Positions 34,163-42,533 of a DNA stretch of 64,000 nt are shown here, piece after piece. The notes below the pieces were generated by a model. It made no database searches. It saw only the letters and a list, made by a program, of their open reading frames with translations, and had not been told where the DNA came from. The DNA is from Clostridia bacterium (GTDB lineage: Bacteria; Bacillota; Clostridia; Oscillospirales; Acutalibacteraceae): the NCBI GenBank assembly GCA_017409845.1, contig JAFQRY010000010.1, forward strand, positions 62,001 through 126,000. The letters are read 5' to 3'. A program made the translations under genes and the position numbers. The stretch's first letter is position 1. Each line of letters opens with the position of its first letter.

Positions 34163-36103
34163 GTGAAAAATATTTATTTTGTTCAGGCAAATAATGTTTA
34201 CGGCAACGACAAGCGTTCCGTTTATATTCCGTATGCCTCGGGCTGCATTGCCGCCCATGCGTTTGCCGACGGCAAAATAAAATCGGAGTGCTGTCTCGGC
34301 GGCTTTGTTTTTACGCATGAACCGATAAAGCAGGCTGCGGCACGCATGGAAAACCCCTTCATCGTTGCTTTTTCATGCTCAGTCTGGAATTATGAATATA
34401 ACAAGGCACTTGCAAAGGAAATAAAGAAAGTTCATCCGTCGGCGGTCATTATTTTCGGCGGTCATAATATCAGGCGTGATTTCGGAACGCTCGAGGAATG
34501 CCCCGAAGCGGATTATATCATTTACCGTGAGGGTGAGGAGCCTTTCAGAAAGCTCGTTCGCTGTCTTCTTGACGGAGAAGAGCCCGAAGCGGTTGAGAAT
34601 ATTGCGTTCAGAGGCGAAAACGGATATGTTAAAACCGAGGAAAAAAGCTATTGCCTGACAGATTATCCGTCGCCCTACCTCAGCGGAATTTTTGACGGCA
34701 TAGCAGACGGTAAAACCAATTTTTCCGCCATTCTCGAAACAAACAGAGGCTGTCCCTTCAAGTGTGCATTCTGTGACTGGGGCTCTCTTGGCGGCAGGGT
34801 GCGGACCTTCCCGATGGAGAGGGTGAAGGCTGAAATCGACTGGATTGCCTCCCACGGAATAGAATATGTTTATTGTGCAGACGGAAATTTCGGCATTTTT
34901 GACCGTGACGAGGAGATTGCGGAATATATTATTTCCTCCAAGCTGTCAACGGGATATCCCAAAAGCTTCCGTGTCTGCTTCACCAAAAACAGAACGGAAT
35001 TTGTCAAAAACATCTGCAAGAGATTCAATGAGCACGGGCTCGACAAGGCACAGACGCTTTCGTTCCAGAGTCTTTCACCCGATGCCCTTGAAAATATCGG
35101 CAGAAAAAATATTTCTCTCGAGCATTTCAGGGAGCTTATGAATGAATATAACCGCTGCGGAATTTCGACCTCATCCGAGCTGATACTCGGTCTGCCGGGC
35201 GAAACGAAGGAAAGCTTTGTCGGCGGAATCTGTGATTTGCTCGAATACGGTCAGCATAAGGCGATTCAGGTTTATACCTGCGACCTTCTTCCCAACTCCG
35301 AAATGGGCTCGCCCGAATTCGTTGAGAAGCACGGAATAAAGACGGTCAGAACCCCGTTTTATCAGGCTCACTGCAATGCGTTTGAAAAGCACGAAATCAA
35401 TGAATATAACACAACCGTTATCAGAACGGATACCTTGAGTGTTGAGGACTGGATTTACTGCGTTGTTTTTGCCTGCATTATTCAGGCGTTTCATAACATC
35501 GGATTTTTCAGAGCGGTTGCGATGTATCTTAGAAACGCAAAGGGTGCGGACTATAAAGATATCTATTCTGCGGTTGCGGAGTTTTCGGCAAATCCGGAAA
35601 ACAAAGCCTGCAATGCGGTTTATTCGCTTGTGAAGGAGCTTGCAACGGGCATGTCGCAGGGCAGGAATGCATGGGCTGCGGCGTGTGACTCGCTCGGTGA
35701 TATATCGTGGCAGTTTGATGAAATATATTTTCTCAAGAGCCTCGAAAATGCCGATGAAATATATGACGAGCTCGAAAAAATGGTCTGCGAAGGCTTCGGA
35801 GAAGACGAGGAAATCAGAGCAGTCTTTGATTTTCAGCGTAAAATTCTTAAAAGACCCGGTGAGGCGGGCAAAATCAGAATCGAATCGGATTATGATTTTT
35901 ACGGCTTCCTTAACGGGATTTATGAAGGCAAGGAATTGCCCCTTAAAAAGAAAAAAACGGTAATTACCGTTGAAGACAAAAATAATTGTACTTCTCTTTA
36001 TGATTATGCCTGCAGCGTTGTGTGGTACGGCAGAAATCAGGCGGCGGCACTCTATATATCGGATTGCTACATGCCTGAAAAACAGCATCAGGGAGGATTT
36101 TGA
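34163..36103 (+). CDS. B12-binding-domain radical SAM enzyme, paralogue 1
   Basis: The 646-residue protein starts with a conserved block (NIYFVQANNVY, then SVYIPYASGCIAAHAF) and a Rossmann-like cobalamin-binding-type domain (about residues 60-160: VIIFGGHNI, YIIYREGEEPF). The 4Fe-4S radical SAM motif CPFKCAFC (Cys197, 201, 204) follows in the setting ETNRGCPFKCAFCDWG. The barrel continues through SLSPDALENIGRKNISLEHF and ELILGLPGETKESF. A unique C-terminal region of about 230 residues ends in SVVWYGRN. The class-defining DxHxxG cobalamin ligand is not obvious. Such proteins are often methyltransferases acting on unactivated carbon. No RiPP precursor is seen. It is cotranscribed with the two genes that follow. 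Confidence 0.82.
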   Translation: MKNIYFVQANNVYGNDKRSVYIPYASGCIAAHAFADGKIKSECCLGGFVFTHEPIKQAAARMENPFIVAFSCSVWNYEYNKALAKEIKKVHPSAVIIFGGHNIRRDFGTLEECPEADYIIYREGEEPFRKLVRCLLDGEEPEAVENIAFRGENGYVKTEEKSYCLTDYPSPYLSGIFDGIADGKTNFSAILETNRGCPFKCAFCDWGSLGGRVRTFPMERVKAEIDWIASHGIEYVYCADGNFGIFDRDEEIAEYIISSKLSTGYPKSFRVCFTKNRTEFVKNICKRFNEHGLDKAQTLSFQSLSPDALENIGRKNISLEHFRELMNEYNRCGISTSSELILGLPGETKESFVGGICDLLEYGQHKAIQVYTCDLLPNSEMGSPEFVEKHGIKTVRTPFYQAHCNAFEKHEINEYNTTVIRTDTLSVEDWIYCVVFACIIQAFHNIGFFRAVAMYLRNAKGADYKDIYSAVAEFSANPENKACNAVYSLVKELATGMSQGRNAWAAACDSLGDISWQFDEIYFLKSLENADEIYDELEKMVCEGFGEDEEIRAVFDFQRKILKRPGEAGKIRIESDYDFYGFLNGIYEGKELPLKKKKTVITVEDKNNCTSLYDYACSVVWYGRNQAAALYISDCYMPEKQHQGGF

Positions 36104-36104
36104 C

Positions 36105-37034
36105 ATGCTTAAAAAATTATCGGAAAACAAAAGCCAGATAATAGTAATGATTCTGGTGGCGGTTATTGTTCTCGCCAGAAATCTTGTTACTCTTTTCAGC
36201 AAGGGCAATCCGGGAAATCAGATTCTTGTTTTTTGTATTGCCATGTCGCTGCTGTATGTATTCCATTTCTTCAAGAAATTTCCGACAAACAGAGCGGAGC
36301 TTTTCACTGGTGAAGGTCTTGTCGGAATAATATGCGCTCTGGCGATATTCCTTGCCGCCTTCACACGCCACTACATAACCCATGATTTCTGTCTTGCAAT
36401 GTTTGCGTTATTCGGCATGATATTGTGTGCAACGGATATAAGGCTGATGCCGGTTAACGTTGTTGCGGCTCTCGCACTCAGCGTTATCAATGGTGCAACC
36501 TCGGCATTTACCTCAATTCCTTTTGCAATTGCTGTTTCGTTTGCGGTTGTTTTGCCTTCTGTCAGGGGTGCAGAGCTTTGGAAAAAGCTTGTTTTTGCCG
36601 CAACACAGATAAGCAATGCCGTTATGCTCGGCTATAATATTTATCAGCTCAGATTCAATTTTTCATTCCATACGGCATTGAGCTATCTTCTCACAACCGT
36701 TATTCTTGCGTTGTTTGCAGCTCTTTTTGTTGCACTTGCCGTGCTTTCGCTCAGAAGCAGAAAGGCAGCTCCTGCAAGAAAAAAGAAAAAGGCTGTTGAA
36801 GAAGTAAAGCCCCGATATAATGAGGCATTCGCATATGCCCTTATTGCCGTTTTCGCTCTGCTTTTCACGCTTCACGAGTCAAGAGTTGTTATGGCGGGAA
36901 TCGTCGGAGTTCTTACGAGTATTTTCGTTTTCAGTAAAAATACAACCGCAGTCAAGGCTTATGCAGATAAGACTGCAGCAGCAATCGGAGGAGTGGCAGA
37001 CAAGGTATTCTCTGCTTCCGATGAAGAAGAATAA
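36105..37034 (+). CDS. Polytopic membrane protein between the radical SAM genes
   Basis: The 309-residue protein has eight or nine hydrophobic segments, with a basic cytoplasmic loop (SRKAAPARKKKKAVEEVKPRY) near residue 225 and a soluble, acidic C-terminus (KTAAAIGGVADKVFSASDEEE). No family is recognised. It starts 2 bases after the radical SAM 1 stop behind GGGAGGATTTT, and radical SAM 2 follows after 23 bases, so it is certainly in the operon. It could anchor the enzymes or move their lipid-linked substrate; this is inference from context. Confidence 0.55.
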   Translation: MLKKLSENKSQIIVMILVAVIVLARNLVTLFSKGNPGNQILVFCIAMSLLYVFHFFKKFPTNRAELFTGEGLVGIICALAIFLAAFTRHYITHDFCLAMFALFGMILCATDIRLMPVNVVAALALSVINGATSAFTSIPFAIAVSFAVVLPSVRGAELWKKLVFAATQISNAVMLGYNIYQLRFNFSFHTALSYLLTTVILALFAALFVALAVLSLRSRKAAPARKKKKAVEEVKPRYNEAFAYALIAVFALLFTLHESRVVMAGIVGVLTSIFVFSKNTTAVKAYADKTAAAIGGVADKVFSASDEEE

Positions 37035-37057
37035 TCCGGAAAGGAATGTGTTTGCCG

Positions 37058-38971
37058 ATGAAAAGAAATGTCTGGTTTGTTCAGGTTGATATTTCTTCGG
37101 GCAAGGATTCAAAGGTGGTTTATCTGCCTTATACGGCCGGCGTTATCGTTGCAAACGCATGGCGTAACAAAAAGGTTGCGGAATCCTATGAATTCAGGGA
37201 TTTTGTTTTCATCAGAAAAAACATTGAAGCCGTTGTTGCCGAAATGGAAAATCCCGCAGTTGTCGGATTTTCGAATTACTGCTGGAATACCGAATATAAT
37301 CTTGCCCTTGCAGCGGAAATAAAAAGTAAATATCCGGACTGCGTAACGGTTTTCGGCGGTCATAACATTCCGCAGAATACCGATTTCCTCGATGCACATC
37401 CCGAGGTTGATTTCCTTTGCTTCGGTGAGGGTGAGGTGACCTTCGGAAATCTGCTTGAGGCACTCGCACACGGCAATCCCGAAACGGTTGCAAACATTGC
37501 TTACAGAAAAGGCGGAAAAGCTTATCTCGGCAGTGCTGAAGCAATCTGTTATTCCGATTACGCATCGCCTTACCTTGACGGTTGGTTTGACAGAGTGCTC
37601 GAAAAATATCCCCACATCGAATTCAACACAATTCTTGAAACGAGCAGGGGATGTCCGCATCATTGCTCATATTGCGACTGGGGTCCGCTCAGCTCGAAAA
37701 CAAGATTTTTCCCTCTTGAAAAAATCCTTGCCGAGATTGACTGGATAGGCAGAAACAAGATAAGATTTGTCTGGGGTGCCGATGCAAACTTCGGCATAGG
37801 CAAAAATGACCTTGAAATTGCCGATGCACTTGTTGCCGCAAAAGAAAAATACGGCTATCCCGAGAGAGTCAGAATCAATTATTCAAAAGGAAATTCCGAG
37901 CGTGTGCGTGAAATCGTACGCCGCTTCAACCGCAAGGGAATCGACAGAGAGGGCGCAACAATTTCTCTGCAGAGTCTTTCACCTGTTGTGCTTGAAAATA
38001 TCGGCAGAAAAAATATGTCGCTCGAGAATTTCAAGAAGAATTTCAGCCTTTATAACGAAGAAAAGCTTCAGGTTTATTCCGAGCTCATCCTCGGTCTGCC
38101 GGGCGAAACCTACGACAGCTTTGTTGACGGAATCTGCAAGCTTTTTGAAATAGGTCAGCATTTTATTTTTGAGGTGTATCATTGCATTGTGCTTCCGAAT
38201 TCCGAGCTCGGTCAGAAGGAATATGTTGAAAAGCACGGCATAAAAACCTCGCACACCGAGTATGTGCGTTTTCATTGTGCGGCGGATGCATATTACATTC
38301 CCGAAAAGATTGATATTATAACCGAAACGGCAACAATGCCCCGTGAGGATTGGCAGAGAAGCTCTTACTTTGCGGAAATCACCCGTGCAATGCATGCCTG
38401 CGGTCTGCTCAGATGCTTCTCCGTTTATGCGTTTTATGAGCTCGGAAAGAGCTACAGAAGCTTCTACGAGGGTCTGACGGAATATATCGAATCGGGCAAG
38501 GCTCCGTTTACAAACGAAGTCTGCACCACCGTGAGAGAATATTTTGAAAAGCAGGCAGACGGTGCAACGCCCAAGCTTTATGCTCCGTTTGCGGGCAACC
38601 TTGTGTGGGAGCCGTATGAATATATTTTCCTCAGCCTTCTTCATAATCACGAAAAATTCTATGAGGAAATGCTGCCCTATCTCAGGTCGGTCATAGCGGA
38701 TGAAAATATTCTTTCTCAGCTTGCAGCCTATCAGAAGGCTGTTATCCGCAAACCGTGCGAGGAAAGCAGCGGCTGCACAACGGAATATGATTTTTACGGA
38801 TATTTCAAGAATATTTATGTCAATAAATATGAGCCGCCCGTAAAAGGCAGCTTCCGCACCGTTTTCACCGACAGCAATCCCGTTTATACATGGGAGGATT
38901 TCGGAAAGTTTGTTGTGTGGTACGGAAAAATGGGCAGCAAGTCCTATAAAGATAAAATTGAAATGCAATAA
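37058..38971 (+). CDS. B12-binding-domain radical SAM enzyme, paralogue 2
   Basis: The 637-residue paralogue of radical SAM 1 has the same layout. The N-terminal block is VWFVQVDISSG plus KVVYLPYTAGVIVANAW, followed by a B12-type Rossmann domain (VTVFGGHNIPQ, FLCFGEGEVTF) and the cluster motif CPHHCSYC (Cys199, 203, 206) in ETSRGCPHHCSYCDWG. SLSPVVLENIGRKNMSLENF and ELILGLPGETYDSF come next, and the shared C-terminal region ends in FVVWYGK. The ATG at 37058 is preferred; the ATG at 37046 abuts the AGGA. Strong similarity to its neighbours in motif wording points to gene duplication. Confidence 0.82.
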   Translation: MKRNVWFVQVDISSGKDSKVVYLPYTAGVIVANAWRNKKVAESYEFRDFVFIRKNIEAVVAEMENPAVVGFSNYCWNTEYNLALAAEIKSKYPDCVTVFGGHNIPQNTDFLDAHPEVDFLCFGEGEVTFGNLLEALAHGNPETVANIAYRKGGKAYLGSAEAICYSDYASPYLDGWFDRVLEKYPHIEFNTILETSRGCPHHCSYCDWGPLSSKTRFFPLEKILAEIDWIGRNKIRFVWGADANFGIGKNDLEIADALVAAKEKYGYPERVRINYSKGNSERVREIVRRFNRKGIDREGATISLQSLSPVVLENIGRKNMSLENFKKNFSLYNEEKLQVYSELILGLPGETYDSFVDGICKLFEIGQHFIFEVYHCIVLPNSELGQKEYVEKHGIKTSHTEYVRFHCAADAYYIPEKIDIITETATMPREDWQRSSYFAEITRAMHACGLLRCFSVYAFYELGKSYRSFYEGLTEYIESGKAPFTNEVCTTVREYFEKQADGATPKLYAPFAGNLVWEPYEYIFLSLLHNHEKFYEEMLPYLRSVIADENILSQLAAYQKAVIRKPCEESSGCTTEYDFYGYFKNIYVNKYEPPVKGSFRTVFTDSNPVYTWEDFGKFVVWYGKMGSKSYKDKIEMQ

Positions 38972-38972
38972 A

Positions 38973-39010
38973 AAATCCACGCTTGACTTCATGCCGAGCG
39001 TGGATTTCTT
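38973..39010. terminator. Bidirectional Rho-independent terminator between radical SAM 2 and 3
   Basis: AAATCCACGCT (38973-38983) and AGCGTGGATTT (38997-39007) form an 11 bp stem. T runs follow on both strands. It separates two convergent operons. Confidence 0.85.
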
Positions 39011-40903
39011 TTATTGGTTAAGCGGATAAAGCGTTGCACCCTTGCGTCTGCCGTACCATACGGTTTCTTTTGCAAAGGTCGGCCAGTCCCCGTATTTTTT
39101 GCCTGCGGTGAAGGTGAACGAGGATTTTTTTTCATTCAGCCTTGCGTTTCCGTCTGAGCCCGCAACGCGGAAATATGAAGCGAAATCGTAGTCGCTTTCA
39201 ATCGTTTTGACATCCTCAAACGGGCGTTTGACAGCATTGACCTGAAAATCCAAAAGCTGAGAATAAAGCTTTTTATCTCCGAACATGGGCTTTATGAAGC
39301 TGTCGGCAAGTTTTTTGTATTCATCGAAATTATAGAGGAATTCAAGATAAAGACCCTCTTCAAAAAACCAGGTTATGTTGCCGAAAACGGGGTTGCTGTG
39401 ATTCCAGTCGCCCTCGAGCGAGCCGTCGAGCTTTTTCTTGATTTCTCTGAAAAGAGTGCCTGCCATGCCTTCATCCGCAAGGCAATGATTGAGCAGCGAG
39501 GAATAAAAATCATAGTAGTCAATGCCGAGCTCACGGTAAGCATAGATAGCGAAATATCTGAAAAGACCGAGGCTGTGGAAGCATTGAAGGCAAATCGAAA
39601 AGAGATTTGCATATACCCAGCCGTCACGGGGCATTGTGCTTGTTGAACGGACAAGATAAGAATATTCGGGCACGGAGTCCTTTTTGCCGTTTGCCGAATG
39701 AATATGGTTGAACTGAACCTTGATGGGCTCGATTTCATGCTTTTTCATGTAGTCGGGTCTGCACATGGGAGCATTCGGGAGAAGCTCACAATAGTAAACG
39801 CTGATGGAGTTGTGCTGACCTGCTCTGAGGAGCTTGCACATGCCCTGACAGAAGCTTTCGGCGGTTTCGCCCGGCAAGCCGAGAATCAGCTCGGAATAGG
39901 TCGGGATATTTGCCTTGGCATAGTCTGCCATAAGACCCGAGAAATGCTCCATGGTAAGGTTTTTGCGGTTGATATTTTTAAGTGCATCGTCGCAGAGGGT
40001 CTGATATGCCATGGTGGCACCCTTGTCAAGCCCTCTTGAATTGAGAGTTTTTGAAATTCTGAAAACTCTTTCCGCACTGTTCTTTTCGTAGCAGGGTCTG
40101 AATACCTTGGGGAAGCCCGTTTTTTTGTTGAGCTCAACGATATATTCCGCAATCTCAACATCACGCTCATACATGCCGAAATTCGAGTCGGCACAGAAGC
40201 AGTATTCGATTTTATGCTCCGAAAGCCATTTGATTTCGCCCTTGACCTTTTCCATGGGGAAAAGGCGGAGCTTTTTATGGTTGCTCCAGTCGCAGTATGC
40301 ACAGTTATAAGGGCAGCCGCGGTTGGTTTCGATTATGGTGTCAAACATCGTGTCGGGATTTTTTTCGATTATCGAATCGAAAACGCCCGTGAGATAAGGT
40401 GAGGGGTAATCCTCAACCGATTCAGGGCAATGCGGTGCGGTGAGGATATTGCAGCCGTCGGTATCCCTGAATGCGATTCCGCAGCAGCCGCTCAGGTCAT
40501 CTCCGTTTTTCAGAGCCCTGAGAAGACTTGCGGTAACTTCCTCGCCCTCGCCGAGGGTGAGAATGTCAATATAGTCATGCTTCAGAAATTCCATGCGGTC
40601 CGAAACACTGTGACCGCCGAAAATTATGATGCAATCGGGATATCTTTCCTTGACCGCCTTTGCAAGAGCCTTGTTGAATTCAACATTCCATACATAGGTT
40701 GAGAATGCGGCAATATAAGGGGATTCCATTCCGTCAACGATAGCATTGATATCGTTTCTGCGGAAGATAATCTCCTTGAAATCGTATTCCGATGCAATGT
40801 CAGGCAGGCTTTTGCAGTATGCAACGATGGTGCCCGTTGCATAAGGAAGATAAACGGATTTATCAAATGCGAAGCCGACCTGGATGAAATAAATGTTTTT
40901 CAA
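39011..40903 (-). CDS. B12-binding-domain radical SAM enzyme, paralogue 3 (in the heptose operon)
   Basis: The 630-residue third paralogue opens with MKNIYFIQVGFAFDKSVYLPYATGTIVAYC. The B12-type domain has CIIIFGGHSVSDR and ILTLGEGEEVT. The cluster is CPYNCAYC (Cys197, 201, 204) in ETNRGCPYNCAYCDWS, so the DWG of the others becomes DWS. ALKNINRKNLTMEHF and ELILGLPGETAESF follow, and the end is TVWYGRRKGATLY. The gene starts 2 bases after the HddC-GmhB fusion and is the last gene of the heptose operon. This ties the family physically to sugar activation. A sugar or glycolipid methylation or rearrangement is the most natural guess. Confidence 0.83.
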   Translation of the reverse strand: MKNIYFIQVGFAFDKSVYLPYATGTIVAYCKSLPDIASEYDFKEIIFRRNDINAIVDGMESPYIAAFSTYVWNVEFNKALAKAVKERYPDCIIIFGGHSVSDRMEFLKHDYIDILTLGEGEEVTASLLRALKNGDDLSGCCGIAFRDTDGCNILTAPHCPESVEDYPSPYLTGVFDSIIEKNPDTMFDTIIETNRGCPYNCAYCDWSNHKKLRLFPMEKVKGEIKWLSEHKIEYCFCADSNFGMYERDVEIAEYIVELNKKTGFPKVFRPCYEKNSAERVFRISKTLNSRGLDKGATMAYQTLCDDALKNINRKNLTMEHFSGLMADYAKANIPTYSELILGLPGETAESFCQGMCKLLRAGQHNSISVYYCELLPNAPMCRPDYMKKHEIEPIKVQFNHIHSANGKKDSVPEYSYLVRSTSTMPRDGWVYANLFSICLQCFHSLGLFRYFAIYAYRELGIDYYDFYSSLLNHCLADEGMAGTLFREIKKKLDGSLEGDWNHSNPVFGNITWFFEEGLYLEFLYNFDEYKKLADSFIKPMFGDKKLYSQLLDFQVNAVKRPFEDVKTIESDYDFASYFRVAGSDGNARLNEKKSSFTFTAGKKYGDWPTFAKETVWYGRRKGATLYPLNQ

Positions 40904-40905
40904 AA

Positions 40906-42156
40906 TTATAACACCTGCTCCGAATCAATCAGGTCAATAAGAGCCCGTAAATGTGCCGAAGCTGCTTCGGCGGCATCGGGCTCATCCGAGCCGATAAGTA
41001 TGTTTTTAACGGTGCCTGCATTTTTGCCTGCAAGCAAATCCGAGCGTCGGTTGCCGACGGTCAGAGAATTTTTTATGTCAATTTCAATTCCGGTTTGTGA
41101 AAAATCGGAAACAGCTTTTAAAATAAGTCCCGCCTCCGGCTTGCGGCATGAGCATTTCTCTCTGTATTCCTCAAGCACCGCCTCGGGATGATGAGGGCAG
41201 TAGTAATAGCCGTCCGCAATAACGGAGTGGTTTTTCATAAGAAGGGAATCAATATATCCGTGAAGAATGTCAACATCCGCGGGCTTATAAAGATTTTTTG
41301 CGATTCCCGCCTGATTTGTGATAACTATAACAAGATATCCCGCTTTTTTGAGCCGTGCAATCGCCTTGTCGGCATCGGGCAGGAAGCGGAAATCCTCCGT
41401 GCGGTAAAGATGACCGCCGTCAAAGTTGATTGTGCCGTCTCTGTCAAGAAAAACGGCTTTGCGTTTTCTTCTTGAGATGAGAAAAGCCTTTTCCTTTTCA
41501 GCTTTATGATAATTTTCGGGAATGCCGATATCAATGAAATATCCGCTGCTTTCTGTTACGGCAACGGGGCAGTATCCGCCTTCGAGAACAAGCTTTTCAA
41601 ATGAAAATTTTTCTTCTTTAATGCCGTCAAGCAGATTTTTATTGATGAAATAAACTCCGCCGTTGATAAGACCTGCGGATTTTACTCCCTTTTCACGAAA
41701 ACCCGTGAGCCTGCCGTTTTCAACGGTCATATATCCCGAATTTTCAACCCAGGGCACCTCTCTTGCCGCAACGGTAAGAGGACAGCCCGATTTTTTGTGA
41801 AATTCACGCATTTCAAACAAGTCAACATCAAAAAAAGAATCTCCGTTGACCGTAACCGCATAATCGTCGCTGCACATGCCGAGGGCTTTTTTGATTGCAC
41901 CGCCCGTGCCGAGAGGGGCTTCTTCCCTGCAATAGTCAACAACCATTCCGCGGTAGGTTCTTCCGATTTGTTCTTCAACAAAATCGGCAAGGTAGCCCGT
42001 TGAAATAATCGCTCTGTGAACGCCGTTTGCATAAAGATAATCGAGCAGATAATGCAGGAACGGCTTGCCGCCTATGGGTGCAAGGGGCTTTGGGAGATTG
42101 TCAACGCAGGGTCTGAGCCTTGTGCCGAAGCCGCCTGCAAGAATAATCGCTTCCAT
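40906..42156 (-). CDS. Bifunctional HddC-GmhB fusion: heptose 1-phosphate nucleotidyltransferase / heptose bisphosphatase
   Basis: Of 416 residues, 1-225 form a sugar nucleotidyltransferase (ILAGGFGTRLRP, the uncommon K-P-L-A-P-I-G-G-K-P phosphate segment, GTGGAIKKA, VNGDSFFDVD). Residues from about 232 form a GmhB-like HAD phosphatase (AVFLDRDGTIN, VITNQAGIA, and the zinc loop CPHHPE...CSCRKPEAG). Together they would remove the 7-phosphate from D-glycero-D-manno-heptose 1,7-bisphosphate and then attach the nucleotide, giving GDP-heptose if the known alpha pathway applies. HAD motif IV reads VGNRRSDLLAG, with Asn where GmhB has the first Asp. The order in the operon is kinase, cupin, this gene, radical SAM 3. 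Confidence 0.82.
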   Translation of the reverse strand: MEAIILAGGFGTRLRPCVDNLPKPLAPIGGKPFLHYLLDYLYANGVHRAIISTGYLADFVEEQIGRTYRGMVVDYCREEAPLGTGGAIKKALGMCSDDYAVTVNGDSFFDVDLFEMREFHKKSGCPLTVAAREVPWVENSGYMTVENGRLTGFREKGVKSAGLINGGVYFINKNLLDGIKEEKFSFEKLVLEGGYCPVAVTESSGYFIDIGIPENYHKAEKEKAFLISRRKRKAVFLDRDGTINFDGGHLYRTEDFRFLPDADKAIARLKKAGYLVIVITNQAGIAKNLYKPADVDILHGYIDSLLMKNHSVIADGYYYCPHHPEAVLEEYREKCSCRKPEAGLILKAVSDFSQTGIEIDIKNSLTVGNRRSDLLAGKNAGTVKNILIGSDEPDAAEAASAHLRALIDLIDSEQVL

Positions 42157-42161
42157 CGGCT

Positions 42162-42521
42162 TTATTCCTCCGCAATTATATCTTTTGTTCCGTCGGGCAG
42201 CTCAACGCCGTTATCGTAAAAAGCAACCAGAACGGAATCCTCGTGATAGTCAAAGGTATGTATTACATACGGTTCGATGATAAACATATCGCCTTTTCCG
42301 AAAAGATGAGTTTCGGTTTTTTCTCCGAGCCTTGCTTCAACGGTGAAGGAGCCTTCAACAACATAAAATCCCTCACGGTTGAGCTTGTGATAATGCCTGC
42401 CTCTTTCGACTCCTGCCTTTGAGGTCACAACATTTATCTGCTTATAGCCCTCATGCACAAGCTGGATAAGGCTTCCCCGCTCATCCTCAAAAACAAAATC
42501 GGGTTTTATTATTGTTATCAT
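42162..42521 (-). CDS. WxcM/FdtA-like sugar cupin
   Basis: This 119-residue single-domain cupin has motif 1 GRHYHKLNREGFYVVEG (metal-type His/Glu) and motif 2 GDMFIIEPYVIHTFD. It starts FEDERGSLIQL, close to WxcM/FdtA sugar 3,4-ketoisomerases and their relatives and also to dTDP-sugar epimerase-like cupins (RmlC type). It would isomerise a nucleotide-linked keto-sugar, perhaps a product of the epimerase at 33052. It lies 5 bases upstream of the fusion gene and 12 bases after the kinase, in a tight operon. Confidence 0.75.
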   Translation of the reverse strand: MITIIKPDFVFEDERGSLIQLVHEGYKQINVVTSKAGVERGRHYHKLNREGFYVVEGSFTVEARLGEKTETHLFGKGDMFIIEPYVIHTFDYHEDSVLVAFYDNGVELPDGTKDIIAEE

Positions 42522-42533
42522 CGTTACGCTCCG

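Noticed and set aside
35171..36208. Long antisense open frame under radical SAM 1 (and a similar one at 37979-38992 under radical SAM 2)
   Set aside because: The overlying frames have unmistakable cluster motifs and codon pattern; the antisense products show no fold.
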